From: Struthidea cinerea
Taxonomy: Eukaryota > Chordata > Aves > Passeriformes > Corcoracidae
Length of the DNA stretch: 64,000 bases
Assembly (NCBI GenBank): GCA_013397865.1
Contig: VZTI01001771.1
Span: 615,427 to 679,426, forward strand
Reading direction: 5' to 3'
Numbering within the stretch: the first letter of the stretch is position 1; the number at the start of each line of letters is the position of its first letter. The position numbers were made by a program, and so were the translations under genes. Shown piece after piece: positions 35,319-48,300 of this stretch. Below the pieces are notes generated by a model. It was not told the origin of the DNA. It did not search any database and saw only the letters and a list, made by a program, of their open reading frames with translations.

Positions 35319-36603
35319 GAGGAGGGATCTCCATGTGGCCAGCTGCCTCTGGATGGTCTTTGGGTCTTTTCCTGCATATGGCAGCCAGCTGAGGTTGTTG
35401 GTTGCACAGAGGCAGAGAGGAGAGCTCAGGATTCCTACCGTGAGCCCCAAAAAATCTTTATTCTCCCATTAAGCCTCAGGGAGTCTGAAAGATTTTATTA
35501 GCCTTAATTACGTTTTGTCTGGGATCATGAGGTCGGTGGGCTTGGCGAGCTTTTGTTTTTAAAAACCTAACTTGCTTGCCAGGCGAGTTTCCCAAGCTCT
35601 CATTTTATTGTGGTTTCCAGCAGGGGATCTTGTTTCAAGGGATATGATCAAAGTAAAGGACATTTCTTCTGGGACTTATTTTACATAGATTAGATCTCAT
35701 TATGCAACTTGCTCTTTAGTCTATATTCTTTTTATAAGCTTCTGGCTATACGAATGAATTTTACATAGTAAAGTGTGAATTTATTATAATGAATACACTT
35801 TCTGAGTGAAAGGGAGGCAAAATACAGCATAGTGTAATACATTTAAGCTTCCTTATCAACAATAAATTTCAACATTGCAGCAGTTTAATCTTATCTCAAA
35901 CAAGGTTGCTGCACACTAATTTCAATGCAAATTTTCAGCTGACTTTTATTTCATTTTTAAATTAAAAACTATTTTCTGGAATTGTGTCAAATTTTGCATT
36001 TCCTTCCCAAATGCGTATTTCTAAGCCTTCTTTCAAAGGCATGCATGATTTTTTGGGATTGCAAGATCTGCACTTGATTAAGTCGTCACAACTTGACACC
36101 TTGAGAGTTCCATGGAGGTGGGAATTTGTGATGATGTCCAGCAGCTACTTCTGAGTACAAAATGCTCTGGATTAGTTCTGTTGGATAATCTCTAACAAGA
36201 CTGAAAATTGAAGAAATTAAAGGTTAACAAAGAACAGAACTTAGCAAACACAGGAATTCTCATCCAGTATTGTTAAGGTTTAGGGACTGGCAGAAGTGGC
36301 AATCTTTGTTAAAAGCTTCATTCTAATAGCATACAAATAAGAACAGATTTTTCAGTTTTATACTTCTCTACTCTGCATCTATCTGCAGTTCTATTTAATA
36401 TGAAGTTTGGGTCAATGCATGTGTGAGTTCATCCAATGTTTATGTAAATGACTTGCTTTTATTTCCTGAATTTCCTCTTGTGAGTAAGCAGGTATGTTTT
36501 TATTATCTCCTAATCTAGTCTGATTTAAAGCTGAAATTATTAAGTGAACTAGAATTTAATTGACAAATGGAAGAGTTGTATGCATTTTTTTGTTGGTTGA
36601 GTT

Positions 36604-36655
36604 TTATATATATATACACACATATAGATGTAGATGTAGATGTATATATATACAC
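36604..36655 (+). repeat. AT/CA microsatellite with TAGATG hexamers
   Basis: The tract starts with tatatatatatacacacata, continues with three tandem TAGATG hexamers (about 36626-36643), and ends in tatatatatacac. It is a compound microsatellite in which the hexamer array sits between two TA-rich blocks. It gives a chance frame rich in D, V, Y and T. Confidence 0.85.
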
Positions 36656-39600
36656 CCTCACCTTTCAAGTCATCTCTTTGATAAGGTTTTTCAATGTGAG
36701 CGATGATCTTAGAAATAGATTCAGTCATCTTGAGTCTTTCTTTATTATATTACATAAGTGGGGGAAAAAAGCTTTTTCTGTCAAGGGCAAAATTTAGCTG
36801 CACTTGTTTCTGTCAAGTCGCTAAAACTGGTCACTGAGCTAGAAGTCTAAGCAGTCTTAGGATCTGTTCTTAAAACTGTGAAATTTGTCCCAGCTAAAAG
36901 ACTTTCTTCATTTTAGGCTGAAATAGTGAGGGCAAATTAGAATACCTAGAGGGTTTGCATTCCAAGACATTTCATGAAGGGGGAATGGGATTTTCACAAG
37001 AATTCAGCAACTACCTCCCTCTGGACCCACAGAATTCAGTGCACCACGAGCCCTTCTGAAAAACCCACACTTATTTTCGCAGGGACTACTGCCCTATAGC
37101 AAATATCCACGTCTGAGGTCTACTAAACGTATACAGCATGTATTCACTACTTCTTCCCCAAATCTGGTTCAGTCTCAAATGAAACACATGTAAAAGCTTG
37201 TGTACAAAGGGGTTAAATTCATACCCACATATTTAATTGCAATCTTATTTACAGCCTGTAAGTAGCTATTATAGGTATTTCCCAGGTTATGATTCAGAGT
37301 TTACACATCTTTAGTTTATCACAGCATAAAGCAGTGTCTCAGGAAAGGAATGTTTTTCAGTTAAATGGTTAATTAAGACTTGGAGATATTTTTTTTTCTG
37401 ATCAATGCAAGTCAAATTCTCGGTGCAAGTGGTTGAATCATCTTCAGAACTCTGATCATAATTAAACCACAAGGAGCCTGTTATGATTAAATGTGGGAAG
37501 CTGAAAATACATGAACCATAACAAAGGATCTGAATTCGCTTCAAGCTTTGCATAAAATGCCGTTTCAGTTTTTTTTATCTTAGCATAAAAAAAGCTTTTA
37601 TCCTGTACCTTTCCTTTTTTTTTCCAGAATTTCTTCCAAATTCAGTTACATTTTTCCAAATCAATAACAAATCTTGGACATGTAACTGCTATCTGAGCTT
37701 CCTAATTTGTAAAATTCCCTATGTCCTCTGTCCAAACAATAGGCTTCTCTTTATTTGTCATTAAAAATACCGGCTTCTAAAGGATACTCTTTGCCTTAAA
37801 CAGTTACACTTAATGTATTGGTAAGTAAATATTTCTGCAAATTACTTCCTCACAGCTGTATAATCCATACACAGTGTTGGTAGCCTACAATAAATTTCTA
37901 AAATCTATATTCTTTACCGTGTTCTAATTCTTTATTGCCATAATAATTTTTGTTTCTGTCTTTCTAATTAGACTATATAGCTTTTACAGAACAGCTTTTA
38001 CACAGGATATTTGTTTTTCTGTTCATGTAATTTAATCTCGAATGCTTGTAATCACAGCACATGCATATCTAAAAGGGACCAAATTCTGTTGTCTCACCTT
38101 GGTAAAATTCTCTTTTTAAAACAAGGAGTAGGAAATACATGATTTTGTGAAGGAATATCAGAAAAAATGTCTATTGCTAAACAAACAAACACTCAACACC
38201 CACCTCCTGCTAAAAAAAAAAAAAAAAGAGCCAAGAAAAATGGTCAGTGTTCAATTCTTATAGTTAGATCAACCTTTCCAACTTTGTGAAATTCAGTGTT
38301 GGAGACTTGAGTGAGATGAAGTTGCACAAAGTCTGAGCAGGGGCTTCAGCATCCACAAAGCAGGAGTGAATGAACTTGCACAGGATTTTGGTGTTCACAT
38401 CTCTCTCTAAGAGCAACACCAAAGAAAGCAGGTTGGAAGATGTCTCATGTCTTTTCTCCACAGCCAGTGGAGAAAAAATCCTCTTCCCTCCCTATTTCCC
38501 ATCCAGGCTGGAGGGGAATGGATGTTCATAATCTCTACTGACTGGTGGTAAGCAGTAAGGTCCAGAACCAGGCACAAAGGTACTGGCCTAAGGTCCCCAC
38601 ACAGCAGCTTCCAGCTCAAGTATGAGATCCATGAGGAGTAGACAGGGCGGGGAGGAATATCTCAGACAAGAGAAAATGCTTCAGAGAGAGAAACATCTAA
38701 ACCCCTGTTTGCTTTTTTGAGTCAGATGCTTCATTTCAGTCCTTTTTTACGTATCTGATTGAGAACCACATTAAAGACTAAAATCCCCTCCAGGAAAACA
38801 GTGTCTCGGTCACTCTTTCAAGGCAGACTGTGGCACAGGCCTGTACAAATGTTGGCTAAAGGAGGACTGCAGAAGGAGAGCCTGATGCTCAGTACACCAG
38901 CTTGAGGAGCAGGCGACCTAGGTTTGAGGTCCTTTTTGTTGAAGCTAAACTGCTTAATAGAAAGGAACGAAAATTCCCTTGACTCAAAACTAAGGACCAG
39001 AGAAGAAAAGCCATGACTGTAAGAGCACTTACCTGCATAACAGCATGTGCTTCACCAGCCTGGGAGTTGGGAACCTGTGATGACTTGCTCATATACTTCT
39101 TAAGTTTCATCTTGACACTGCTTAGGTTCCTGAATTCTTCCCTCTGATATGGTTTTTGGTACTTTTATCAGTTGGGGTCAGACCTCTCAATCCCATTTTG
39201 CTGAATCCAAGCCCTGTACTTCTCACTTAGGGAAAACGGATACTAATATTAACGGGACTTTTGTCTTCATCATCCTATCTGTGAAGGGATGGTAGTCTCC
39301 GTGCCATGAAAGTTCCTGAAACAGCATCTCCCATCCACCACCACCTTCTTACAGCTGAGGGATGTGCTACTGCAGCACAGCTGGCTTTCCTCACTTCAGG
39401 TTCAGGAAGCGACTCTCTACAAGCCAAACTAGTAGGGCTTGTTCACCATATTTTATAGCATAATGGACAACATATCAAGGGGGAAATAATCGTATTTACA
39501 TTTTTTCTGCTAAGTGGAAGGAAAAGGAAATGGCATTCCAGAGAGCGATAAAATGAGAATGAATTCATTACAGGAATAGAGTGGCTAGGAGATTTTTTTC

Positions 39601-40406
39601 ACATTTTAATGAATAAATGACATTTTCATCCACTAAAAACACAAAGTACATAAGTAGTATATACCTACAGATCATAGCATAGCATGAAATTCTTCCTTTG
39701 TAAGAATCTTGGCAGAATGATCCCATTTTGCAGGAAATTTTTCATTATGTGCAGGACTGCTTACCTTTTGTAATGAAAGCCAGATCTTTTTCCAGTTAAG
39801 CCAGTTGCAAACCTTCTGTTTTTTTCAGACATCATAAAGATCCTCTAATCCATATCACAAACATGCATCCTCATTTAGCTGGCTCGGGATGCAACACTGG
39901 TTACTGTCACACTGAGTGCTCATGGTCAAGGTTCAAGTAATGGCTAATGCTCTAAGTGAGGGTACACATAAGCGCGTTTTAGTTCGGAATGCATTGTCCT
40001 AGCTGGTGAACACAAAACAGCTCCCTAGCCATTTAATTATCCGAGATTATAATGATCCTAACTTTGAATAGGATTTTTTGCCACACCTTCTGGCTTCTGA
40101 AAAGCAGTGCCCTGACGCAAAACCAAGTTTGTTCTCTGATTTTTTTTGTGTGTTTTTTTTAATATTTCTAATTCAATTCAATTTTTACAGGTTTGTTATA
40201 GTGGTTTATATCTTAACATTTCTTCACAATGCTGGTTTATAGTTAGTTTCCCTTTTGGAAGCATTAAACATATGAAAATAGGGTGCACACACATGAGGGG
40301 ATGCTTACTCATGCAAATAACCCAATTGAACTCGGTGAACTTCCTGAAGACAGCATTACTCATGCAAGTAAGTGATTACAGGACTGTGTCACACAATGAA
40401 CGGTGT
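36656..40406. other. Non-coding AT-rich unique DNA
   Basis: No gene, RNA or named repeat is supported. An A run of about 16 lies at 38213-38228 and a T run near 37615-37624. Frames of 60-80 codons at 38264-38619 and 38889-39110 on the minus strand have no recognisable domain. Confidence 0.5.
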
Positions 40407-40510
40407 GGGCCTGATTATCTTCTCACCTACTCTGGTTTTACATCATTACAGTTTCACTGGCTCTAACAGAATTACTCTTCATTTCTCCTAATGTAAGAAA
40501 ATTGAGATTC
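40407..40510. repeat. Ancient palindromic repeat, well preserved order
   Basis: The block starts gggcctgattatcttctcac (40407-40426), continues ctactctggttttacatcat (40427-40446), and ends taatgtaagaaaattgagatt. It follows the remembered order of an amniote palindromic repeat: gggcctgattctc, acaccggttttacacc, a central palindrome, a gtgtaaat-type word, then an inverted end. The arms are now asymmetrical through decay. I infer a fossil non-autonomous element. The exact family name needs a repeat-library search. Confidence 0.6.
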
Positions 40511-40531
40511 ACACACCCACTCAAAAAACTT

Positions 40532-40554
40532 GATGATGATAATAATAATAATAA
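40532..40554 (+). repeat. GAT/AAT trinucleotide microsatellite
   Basis: Three GAT units run directly into about five AAT units (gatgatgataataataata). It lies 20 bases beyond the palindromic repeat. It is a simple repeat and may vary in length. Confidence 0.85.
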
Positions 40555-43500
40555 CCATGAATGAGTGATGACTCATTTAGGTACAATGAAACCGAAGTAG
40601 ATCTATAAGTGCATTTCTGTGAAGATCTTGCTATTATCCAAACTCATTGTGGAGCCTGATCCCTATCTGACTAGGGTTGCAGAGGGCTTAGAGTTTGACA
40701 TGTAGTGCTCATTATCAATTCTTTCTGATTCTGGAAAACAAATTTACTTAAAGTCTCAAGAGAAAGGTAAGGAAAATATCACTGCATTCACCTTATACAT
40801 AGCATAAGACAAGCATAAATGGGATTAATTGAAAATATTTTCTGATGCTATGAAATACATGTGTTCTACAAACACTCACAGGTGGTCAAGACCAAAGATC
40901 CTTGAGAGAAATATCAACTCAGTCATAGAAAATGTGTAGAAGTAGCACACAAGCCCCTCTTTAGACAATAAAAGTATCCAAAAAACCAGCAGTGAAGTGC
41001 TGCAACCCACCAGAGAGCTCACTAGCATCAGTTTTCCTCAGTGGGCATCTCCATGGAAAGACTTTGTACCCCTTCTTCCAGGCAGTCTTGTACACCAAAG
41101 AGAATGAGCATTTCCCAAAACCCATGCAGGAATGATTCTGATTCTGCATTCAATTCTCAGAATTCTCCATTTTGATAACTTAAAAATTCAACTTCACATA
41201 TTTGCCAAATTAAAAACTCCCTGGATCTCCAGCATGATTGCTTTGATGAATTGAATCCTTCTAGTCCATTTAACATGAAATAACAGACTTGTGTTGATGG
41301 TGCTTTTGTTCTTGATAGTAGGAGAACTTGTTACTGAAAAATTAGCTACTCACCCTTAAGTAATCACTAACATTCCAGCTCCTGAATATAAAAATGAAGA
41401 AAGAGCAGATGGAAACAAACAAAAATTGTATTAATAATACATAACGAAGCGATGCCTACAAGTGATATTTCAGCAGGGACAAAAAAAAGGAAAACTACGG
41501 TTTTCATTGGGTCTTAATGTATGTATCCCTCTCTAATGCTTCCATCTTCAAGCAGTTCTGTTTTATTGACACAACAACACAAATTGCAGAAGTAAATTGA
41601 ATCACAGGCTCAGAATGTAAAAATCAATGAGAAATAATTTTGTAGCACTAAAGTGAACAGTGTAATGCTAGGTATTCATTTAATTAACCATGAGCCTTTC
41701 CACATAATGCACAATCATTGCCAGCTTTTCAGCTCACGGTTATTCCAGGAATAATGGGTTTGGGATTCATCTTTAGAAAACCTGCATTAATATTTGAAAG
41801 CATTTAAATCCATTAGTGGGTCATCTGAACACTGCAGGTCACTTTTACATTGCTAATTGAAACAATAGTAATGGGTTATAATCTACTATCTAATAATGCC
41901 TGGAGTGTTTTACCGCTTTTATATCTGCAGATTCCAGGAAATATGTAAATTTGTTGCTGAACTGTTATAAAATATGGAAATTTAAACTGCAAACATGAAA
42001 CTATTTCTTTTTATAAATTAAAAAAAAAAACCCACTCACAGCATTAATAAACTGAAGAGTTACACTATATTTTGATGTCAGGATAAATTCCTTTCTATAG
42101 ACTTTACAGTGTTCATCGCTTCTGCGCTGTAGGCTTAACATCTGGCATTCACATTTTCAACATTGCCATTAGGAGAAAGTGAATATCATTAAACCAGTGA
42201 GTAAACAATCATGTCATTGTTTCCATATGCAAGCTATACATTGACTCAGTCTTCTGTGTTCTGACAGCAATGTGTTTTGTTTTGGTTAGGTTTTTTCCCC
42301 CTCCATGGTTTGATGCAAACATTTTTTTTTCATGGGATTTTCTGTTTCTCCTGCATGTAGAAGTAGCCATAACATATGGAAGTATGAATTTAGGGTGGCT
42401 TACTTTCAGTTTTGTGCTGGTTTTCTTTTTTTTTTAATTAAAAGGTACTGAAAGGTAAAGTTGCTTTACGAATCTTGCAGGTAATTGAATAGAACACAAA
42501 TTGATACTTAAACCCTCATTTTCGTTTTTAATTAAACAGGCATCTTGCACATTTACCTGCATCTTCATAGGCTTAATTACAGTCTGATTGGGCAAAAAGA
42601 TCCAGAGAAGAGCATCTCATTACATCTAGGTAGGGTGCACTGTCAGGAATGTGTGGCATGTGTATGAGAGGAGGCATGTGTGTTAGTGAACATGTTTAAA
42701 TAATTTACTTGGTTAATAAAATATGGATAGCATATTTGAGGGAAAATTGTGGATCATTGCATCACCTTTGCCCTCACTAGTGGAAAAAAATCAGTCTGTA
42801 ATGTGGTTGATGGGAGAAAATTAAAAAAAAATATATATATTGTGAGTAACATTTTAACACAAACCCATTAAACTGGAAACAATTCTATATTCAGCAAAGT
42901 AAACAAACTTCTTGCTTCCTAGTGACATGTATATTACCCTTACATGTGCCATTCTGTTTGGAAAATAATGGCTTTTGCGGGTGAATAAACTCCACAGCTT
43001 TTGCAGCTTATTCCAGAGTGGTGTGACATTTGGTCTTCCAAGAATACAAAGCATCCAAAACTCCCTTCTTGCTTTGTTTTACAAGGGGAAAGGGGGCTGC
43101 AGATGGGATCTTATTCTGTAGATTATCATTTGAGGAGACAGCATTGTTACAAGAAAACTATAATTTCATTAATATATTTTTTAAACAATAGCTATGGATC
43201 AGGGCTGTCAGATGCTGTCAGAGGCAGAATCCTTCCTGTTCAGTATCTCTTGGCAGGTGAGGAGGCGGAGGAGAGCACATAGTGTTTCTCCCCAGCTGAC
43301 TGGTATGCCTCTCCCCAGGAGCTGCCCTGTGATGGAGTCTGCAGGTAGGGCTAGCAGAGGCAAGAGGGTCTCAGGAGACAGAAAACCTCCTTCTACCCCA
43401 GCAAGAAATAATGCATGAGTAGGCACGCCAGCACTGTGGAGTGAGAGCCCTTCTGTGCTCTGGGAGGGCTGCTCTGCCACAGTGATATGGCTACAGTGTG

Positions 43501-45315
43501 AGGCGGGGCTAGTTCATCAAGATAAAAGGAATATCACCTCTGATTTTCATTGCTATGCAGGGGATGAATTAAAATAATCTCCACTGGGCAATGATAAAGA
43601 TATTTAAAAGGCAGTTGTTAGATGAATTTCAAAAATATGCAAAACCAGAAATAGCAGGAGATGCTCATTGATAGTCAGTCTCAGCTCTAACTGGCCATAC
43701 TCTAGAGTGGCATGAGAAGCACCTACTCTGAGCCAAGAAGAATGTTATCCACAGAGATAGATTGCTCTATAAATTACCTAGGGCTGTAGAACATGCAAGA
43801 TTCCCAAGATACAACCTGTCACTCTCTAACCTTTCTTGAGCTTAGGCCAACCCTTTATAAACCCACTAGTGATTCTACAGGCCAAAGGGCAATTAGGGAA
43901 CCTGTACTCACTGCCTAGCACGTATCTTCCCTAGGATTGTATTAGCCAAAACCTCAAAACCTGGGGTACAGTGATTTTAAATAACATAGCTAGATGCTTT
44001 GTCTAGAAACAAGTATATTTCCCCTTCATTTTCAATATACCATGTAAAACAAATCATGAATCACGCATACAGGCAGGAACTGAATGCTAGTGGTGGTTGA
44101 TAGAGGCCTTCCAGGTTATACAGTAAACTATCCTTGAGCTCCAGCACTGTGTGCTGGAGAATAAGCTGCCAGTGAGTGCAGTGTTTCCAGCCTATTCTCA
44201 CATTTGTGCTTGGTTGAGGTTTTATTTAACATTAGAAACCCTAAACAGATGACTGTTCTGGATAATATGGTTTGTGCTGTTGGCAAGCTTGCAAAAGAGC
44301 ACTTATTAAACAAACAGTTTTTATTGTTTTTAAAAGCTTTAAGAAGGCCTTTCCCCCTTCTTTTCTTGGAAAGGGGAAAGACCTGTAATTCCATGGCATG
44401 GAAATATTGCTGTACTTTAACAAGGGCTTTTTCTTTTAAAAATAAGTACTCTGCATTGACTGGATAACCAGAACCTTCCACCCCATCTTACATATCGCAG
44501 GTTCAAATGCAGATGCAGCCATGTCTGAACACCTGGCCTTGAGACAAAGAAGGGATTTTTCTTTTGGAGAAGTGTCTGTATCATGGGGACAGTCAGCGTT
44601 GGCAATCTCAGAAGAGGGGCAACAGATAAAATGTGAAGACAAATCTCATAGTTTCACCCCAGAATATTTTTCCCTATGCTGCCATGGAGGTATTCAGATA
44701 AACAGTGAGTTCAAACACTGTGGTCCTTTCTCCAGCAAAATTCCTCTCTGAACTAAGTTTTGCTTGAGTGATGACAGTGTTTGTCGCATAATAAGGTCTT
44801 TAATTTGCTGCAATGTCAATAAGGCACCTTGTCAAGGATATTACACTTAATTAAACAATAAATAAACCAGACCCACCCTGCTCCAATCAGATAAAACTTG
44901 CCTGGCTGCCCAGCTTTGGAGGCTGACAGGGTTCAGGGACTGTTTAGGTAAGTCTGAAGCAAGGCAGGGAAGTCAAGACTTGCCGGGCTGTAACCCCAAG
45001 AGGGTGCTGGTGACAGTCTGGGTGAGATGCGTGCCCTGCCTTTGGAGACAGGGAGAAACAGATAGCTGAGTCTAAACAGAACTGCACAAGCAGCAGACGG
45101 AGTCTCAAGGGAAGTGTGTACCTGTTGAGACATTTTCCCTTGGTAAAATCAGCAAGTTCAGCTTCAGCTGTGCAATATGTTGGCCAAAATCTGAAGAAAC
45201 CCTGGAACCAATTTATTCCATCTGGAAATTAGTTTCAGCTTTTATTGCTTTCAATTTTTGTTCCAGAGCAGATTCAGTTTCCAAAGAGAGATCTCTGGTC
45301 CTTTGTCCTTCAGGA
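40555..45315. other. Non-coding unique DNA
   Basis: No gene is supported. An A run plus (AT)n lies at 42822-42840. The patch 43200-43480 is GC-richer and open in several frames on both strands, with no domain. Frames at 44128-44642 on both strands overlap one another. The block 41680-41930 is listed separately as a candidate conserved element. The short block 44770-44870 is also TAATTA-rich. Confidence 0.5.
41680..41930. promoter_or_regulatory. Candidate conserved non-coding element
   Basis: The block carries tttaattaaccatgag, ttgccagcttttcagctcac, tgcattaatatttgaaagca, ccattagtgggtcatctgaa and ttgctaattgaaacaatag. The density of TAATTA/ATTA cores with an embedded CAGCT word is typical of developmental enhancers in vertebrate gene deserts. 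No repeat resemblance is seen. This is inference only. Confidence 0.22.
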
Positions 45316-45357
45316 TTTTTCTTTTTTTTTTCTTTTTTTTTTTTTTTTTTTTTTTTT
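45316..45357 (-). repeat. Long T tract (poly(A) on the minus strand)
   Basis: A C/T tract ends in 25 uninterrupted T residues (45333-45357). On the minus strand this reads as poly(A) preceded, about 8 bases upstream, by AATAAA (complement of tttatt at 45365-45370). That is the layout of a retroposed or native transcript 3' end. The minus-strand sequence upstream (45371-45560) contains no frame I recognise. Genomic A tracts next to AT-rich DNA can also produce this by chance. Confidence 0.6.
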
Positions 45358-48300
45358 AAACAATTTTATTAAAAAATTTTGAAGAAAACAAAAGAAGAAG
45401 GAGGAGAAAGAAAAAGGAACAACTTGATTTTCTTCTTGCCATTAATTTTCTGTGCAATGTTTCAGTGGAAGCTCCTTTGCAGGCACATCTCAAATATCAG
45501 CATCTGACATGAGATCCTGTTGGAAATCTAAATCATTTCCTCCACTAAGCAGGTATTTTTACCTGTTCTTTATATTTGTCATTTAATGAAACTGCAGCTG
45601 AGTCTTTTATTTAACCATTTGTCATTAACAGGCAAAAAGAAAAGGGGACAGGAATGGAGAGGTACCCAGTGTCTGTTAAAAACAATCTGTGTGTATTCAT
45701 TGCCAAAGTAGTTAAATATTCCTAAGCCATATCTGAACATCTGCTTCTGGTTTAGTGCTTTGATTGAAATTATTTTAAATGTGCTTCTACCTGAAAATGA
45801 TTTCTTTTAAAAGGTGAAGGCTGGTGGTGATTTTCTCACTAAGAATGACAGCACTTCATCAATAGAGCATCCCTGGCTCTCAGGAAATCCACCATCTGCT
45901 TACTTCTCCACTTTTTAAGGAACAGAAAATCTGAAAACTAAACAGCAACAGGAAGAAAAAAAAAAAGGCAAAACCTGCAAGTGAACAGTCCTAATGGATT
46001 TCACATGCAATGTGTTTCTCTACATAGTTCACCAATTTTCACAGCAACTCATTCTTCTAAACTGGCAACCCTGGGTTATCTGCTAAAAGTTTTTCACCCA
46101 GAGATGCAACCTGTTCTGATGAACGCTGACAAATTAAGTAAAAAAATTATGAATGAAGTCTGTCACCCTGGGCTAACTTGTTTGTAACTCAGAAGTAGTT
46201 ATTAATAAAGATACTGAGTGAAGGGAGGCAAGAAGAAGGGAACATGGACACAGCTCCCAAATCTACATTTGTTCACAAGGATAAGATTGAAAGACATCTC
46301 TAAGGCTATGAAAACCAACTTTTCACTACAGGCAATGATACTCGTGTAAGTGATGTAAATGTATCAATGTCCATCTGAAAGCAACCTATGATTTTACTCT
46401 TACTACTTCTTATTCCAGATCCTCGTTCCTTTACATGCTTTTAACCTCTACTCTGCTTTTAATTTCCAAATCTATTCATTCATGGACTCTCTATTCAGCA
46501 TTCAACAACGTCTTCCAGAGGAAACCATTTTTTCTACATCCTGCCTGTCCTTCTCCCACCTCCAAGAGTGCAGAAAGTGGTCCTGCTCCCCTGAGCTTTT
46601 TGTTTTTTTAGATTATAAGGAAGGGGAAGCAACTTGTTTCCACTCATGCAAGAGGCTTTCCACTTCCACTTATCCTATTAATGCCCTGTCTCTGCACCTT
46701 TTCAGTTTGAATTCAACTCCACTGCACACTGGTGATCACATGGAGACATGGGTCCTGCTGATATCTCATGTGGAGGTACTTGCTGTTCCCATATCTTTCC
46801 TAAGCACACCAGGTCTAAGAGGTTCTTCGTATTTGCCTTGGCCAAGGCCAGTGATGTCACTGGGATGACTCACATCATAGGTTTGTACATTTAAGTGAGT
46901 ATAGGCCATTCCTGGGGGCCAGAGAAGATCTTTTAATGATTTAAATGAATCTGCATGTGAAAACTTGCATGCTCACCTCACACTCCAGTGGTGAGCTGAG
47001 CTGCAATTTCTATTTCTTATTCTGCCAGAACACAACCTATGTCTCTTATGCTTCTCTTCACACTGGCTGGGGCTATTCTGCCGAGAAGCAGGTTGTACAT
47101 CTTTCACCTGCCAAAGTCTGTGACGTCACACTTGCTGTAATAAAAAGAAAATTAATCCTAAGTGCTTGCAAAAATCCTCTGCCACTGAAGAGGTATCGGA
47201 AACCTCTGAACAAGGAGTAGATGTCACTACATGTCTCCTCCATAAACAATTCCTTCTAGTTCCCAGTCTAACCAAATTGGATAAAGTATGATAAAAATAA
47301 GGACCTGAAATAGAGGGAAGCAAGAAAATCAAGCTGCTATTTGGCTGAAATCCTCTAATCTCTAATAAACTGGGTATTATAGCAAAATTAAAAAGGGAAC
47401 ATATGATGGCAATATTAAGACCAAAGGCCATTAGTAAAGAGAGTCACTGCCAAAGCTCACATTCAGTGATATCTCTGTGCTAATGGACATAACATTCATT
47501 AGCACACCCAGGCTCATTCTCGCTCCTCTTAGCAGTACACTGTTTGCTTTATGACTCTGCAAGTTGTCTTTCCTTTCCCATTTTCTCCATCACTAAACTG
47601 AAAGCTATTTGACAGTTTCTGGCATCTCTATTAAATTGTGGGAAACATGGAAATTATTAACTTTTGAACCACAAAACTAAAAACACCCTTGCACATTCTG
47701 AAGCTGAAACACGTCGTGGATGAGTTAGCTTCTTCTGGTAGGGCTCAGAGGGGTAGGAGGAGGGCATGGGGAGCAAGGGAGGCTGACCCCATTGGCTGAG
47801 ATTTGGGTTTTGCTGTTGTCATTAGAGATCAAAAGACTGATCACCTTTCTGATTGCTCCTTCTCTAGTAAACAACCTCGAACTGAGCTCATTAAATATTA
47901 AAAGGCCCTGATATCTATTAATGTTATCAGACACATGAAATATGCCTGATGGATTTATTCTGCTGTAAAGGAACCATATCCCAGTGTCCCTCCTGGGACC
48001 ATGCTCCAGCTGTTTAAACTATAATTCCATCACTAGGAGGAACGGTTGAGGCTGACCTCCATGAAATGTACTCATTGTTGCTCAGCCTGTGAATTGTAAA
48101 TGAAACCTTTTGTAATAATGTTAAAATATGCATGCAGAGGAATTAAAGCATTGGAGGTCAGGAGCGGAGCCTCGCAGTGGGGTCGCTGTTGGCTCAGAGC
48201 AGCTGGTGGCTGCACTCCAACAAAAATTATACCCAGAGGTTGTTTAGGGGGCTGGCTGTGTGCATGACTGGACTTGACAGATCTATTGCTGCATCTCAGT

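Larger units (their letters stand above)
32463..36603. other. Non-coding unique DNA
   Basis: No gene is supported. The 132-codon minus-strand frame at 33606-34004 and the 99-codon plus-strand frame at 34097-34396 lie in a locally GC-richer stretch (33840-34400), face competing frames on the other strand, and show no domain. A TG-rich patch lies at 35278-35318. Blocks at 33340-33460 and 35490-35600 look unusually non-repetitive and carry CpGs, and the first is listed separately. Confidence 0.5.

Noticed and set aside
46482..46868. 128-codon plus-strand frame
   Set aside because: Low-complexity S/L/F-rich reading of pyrimidine-rich DNA, with no domain or conserved cysteine pattern.
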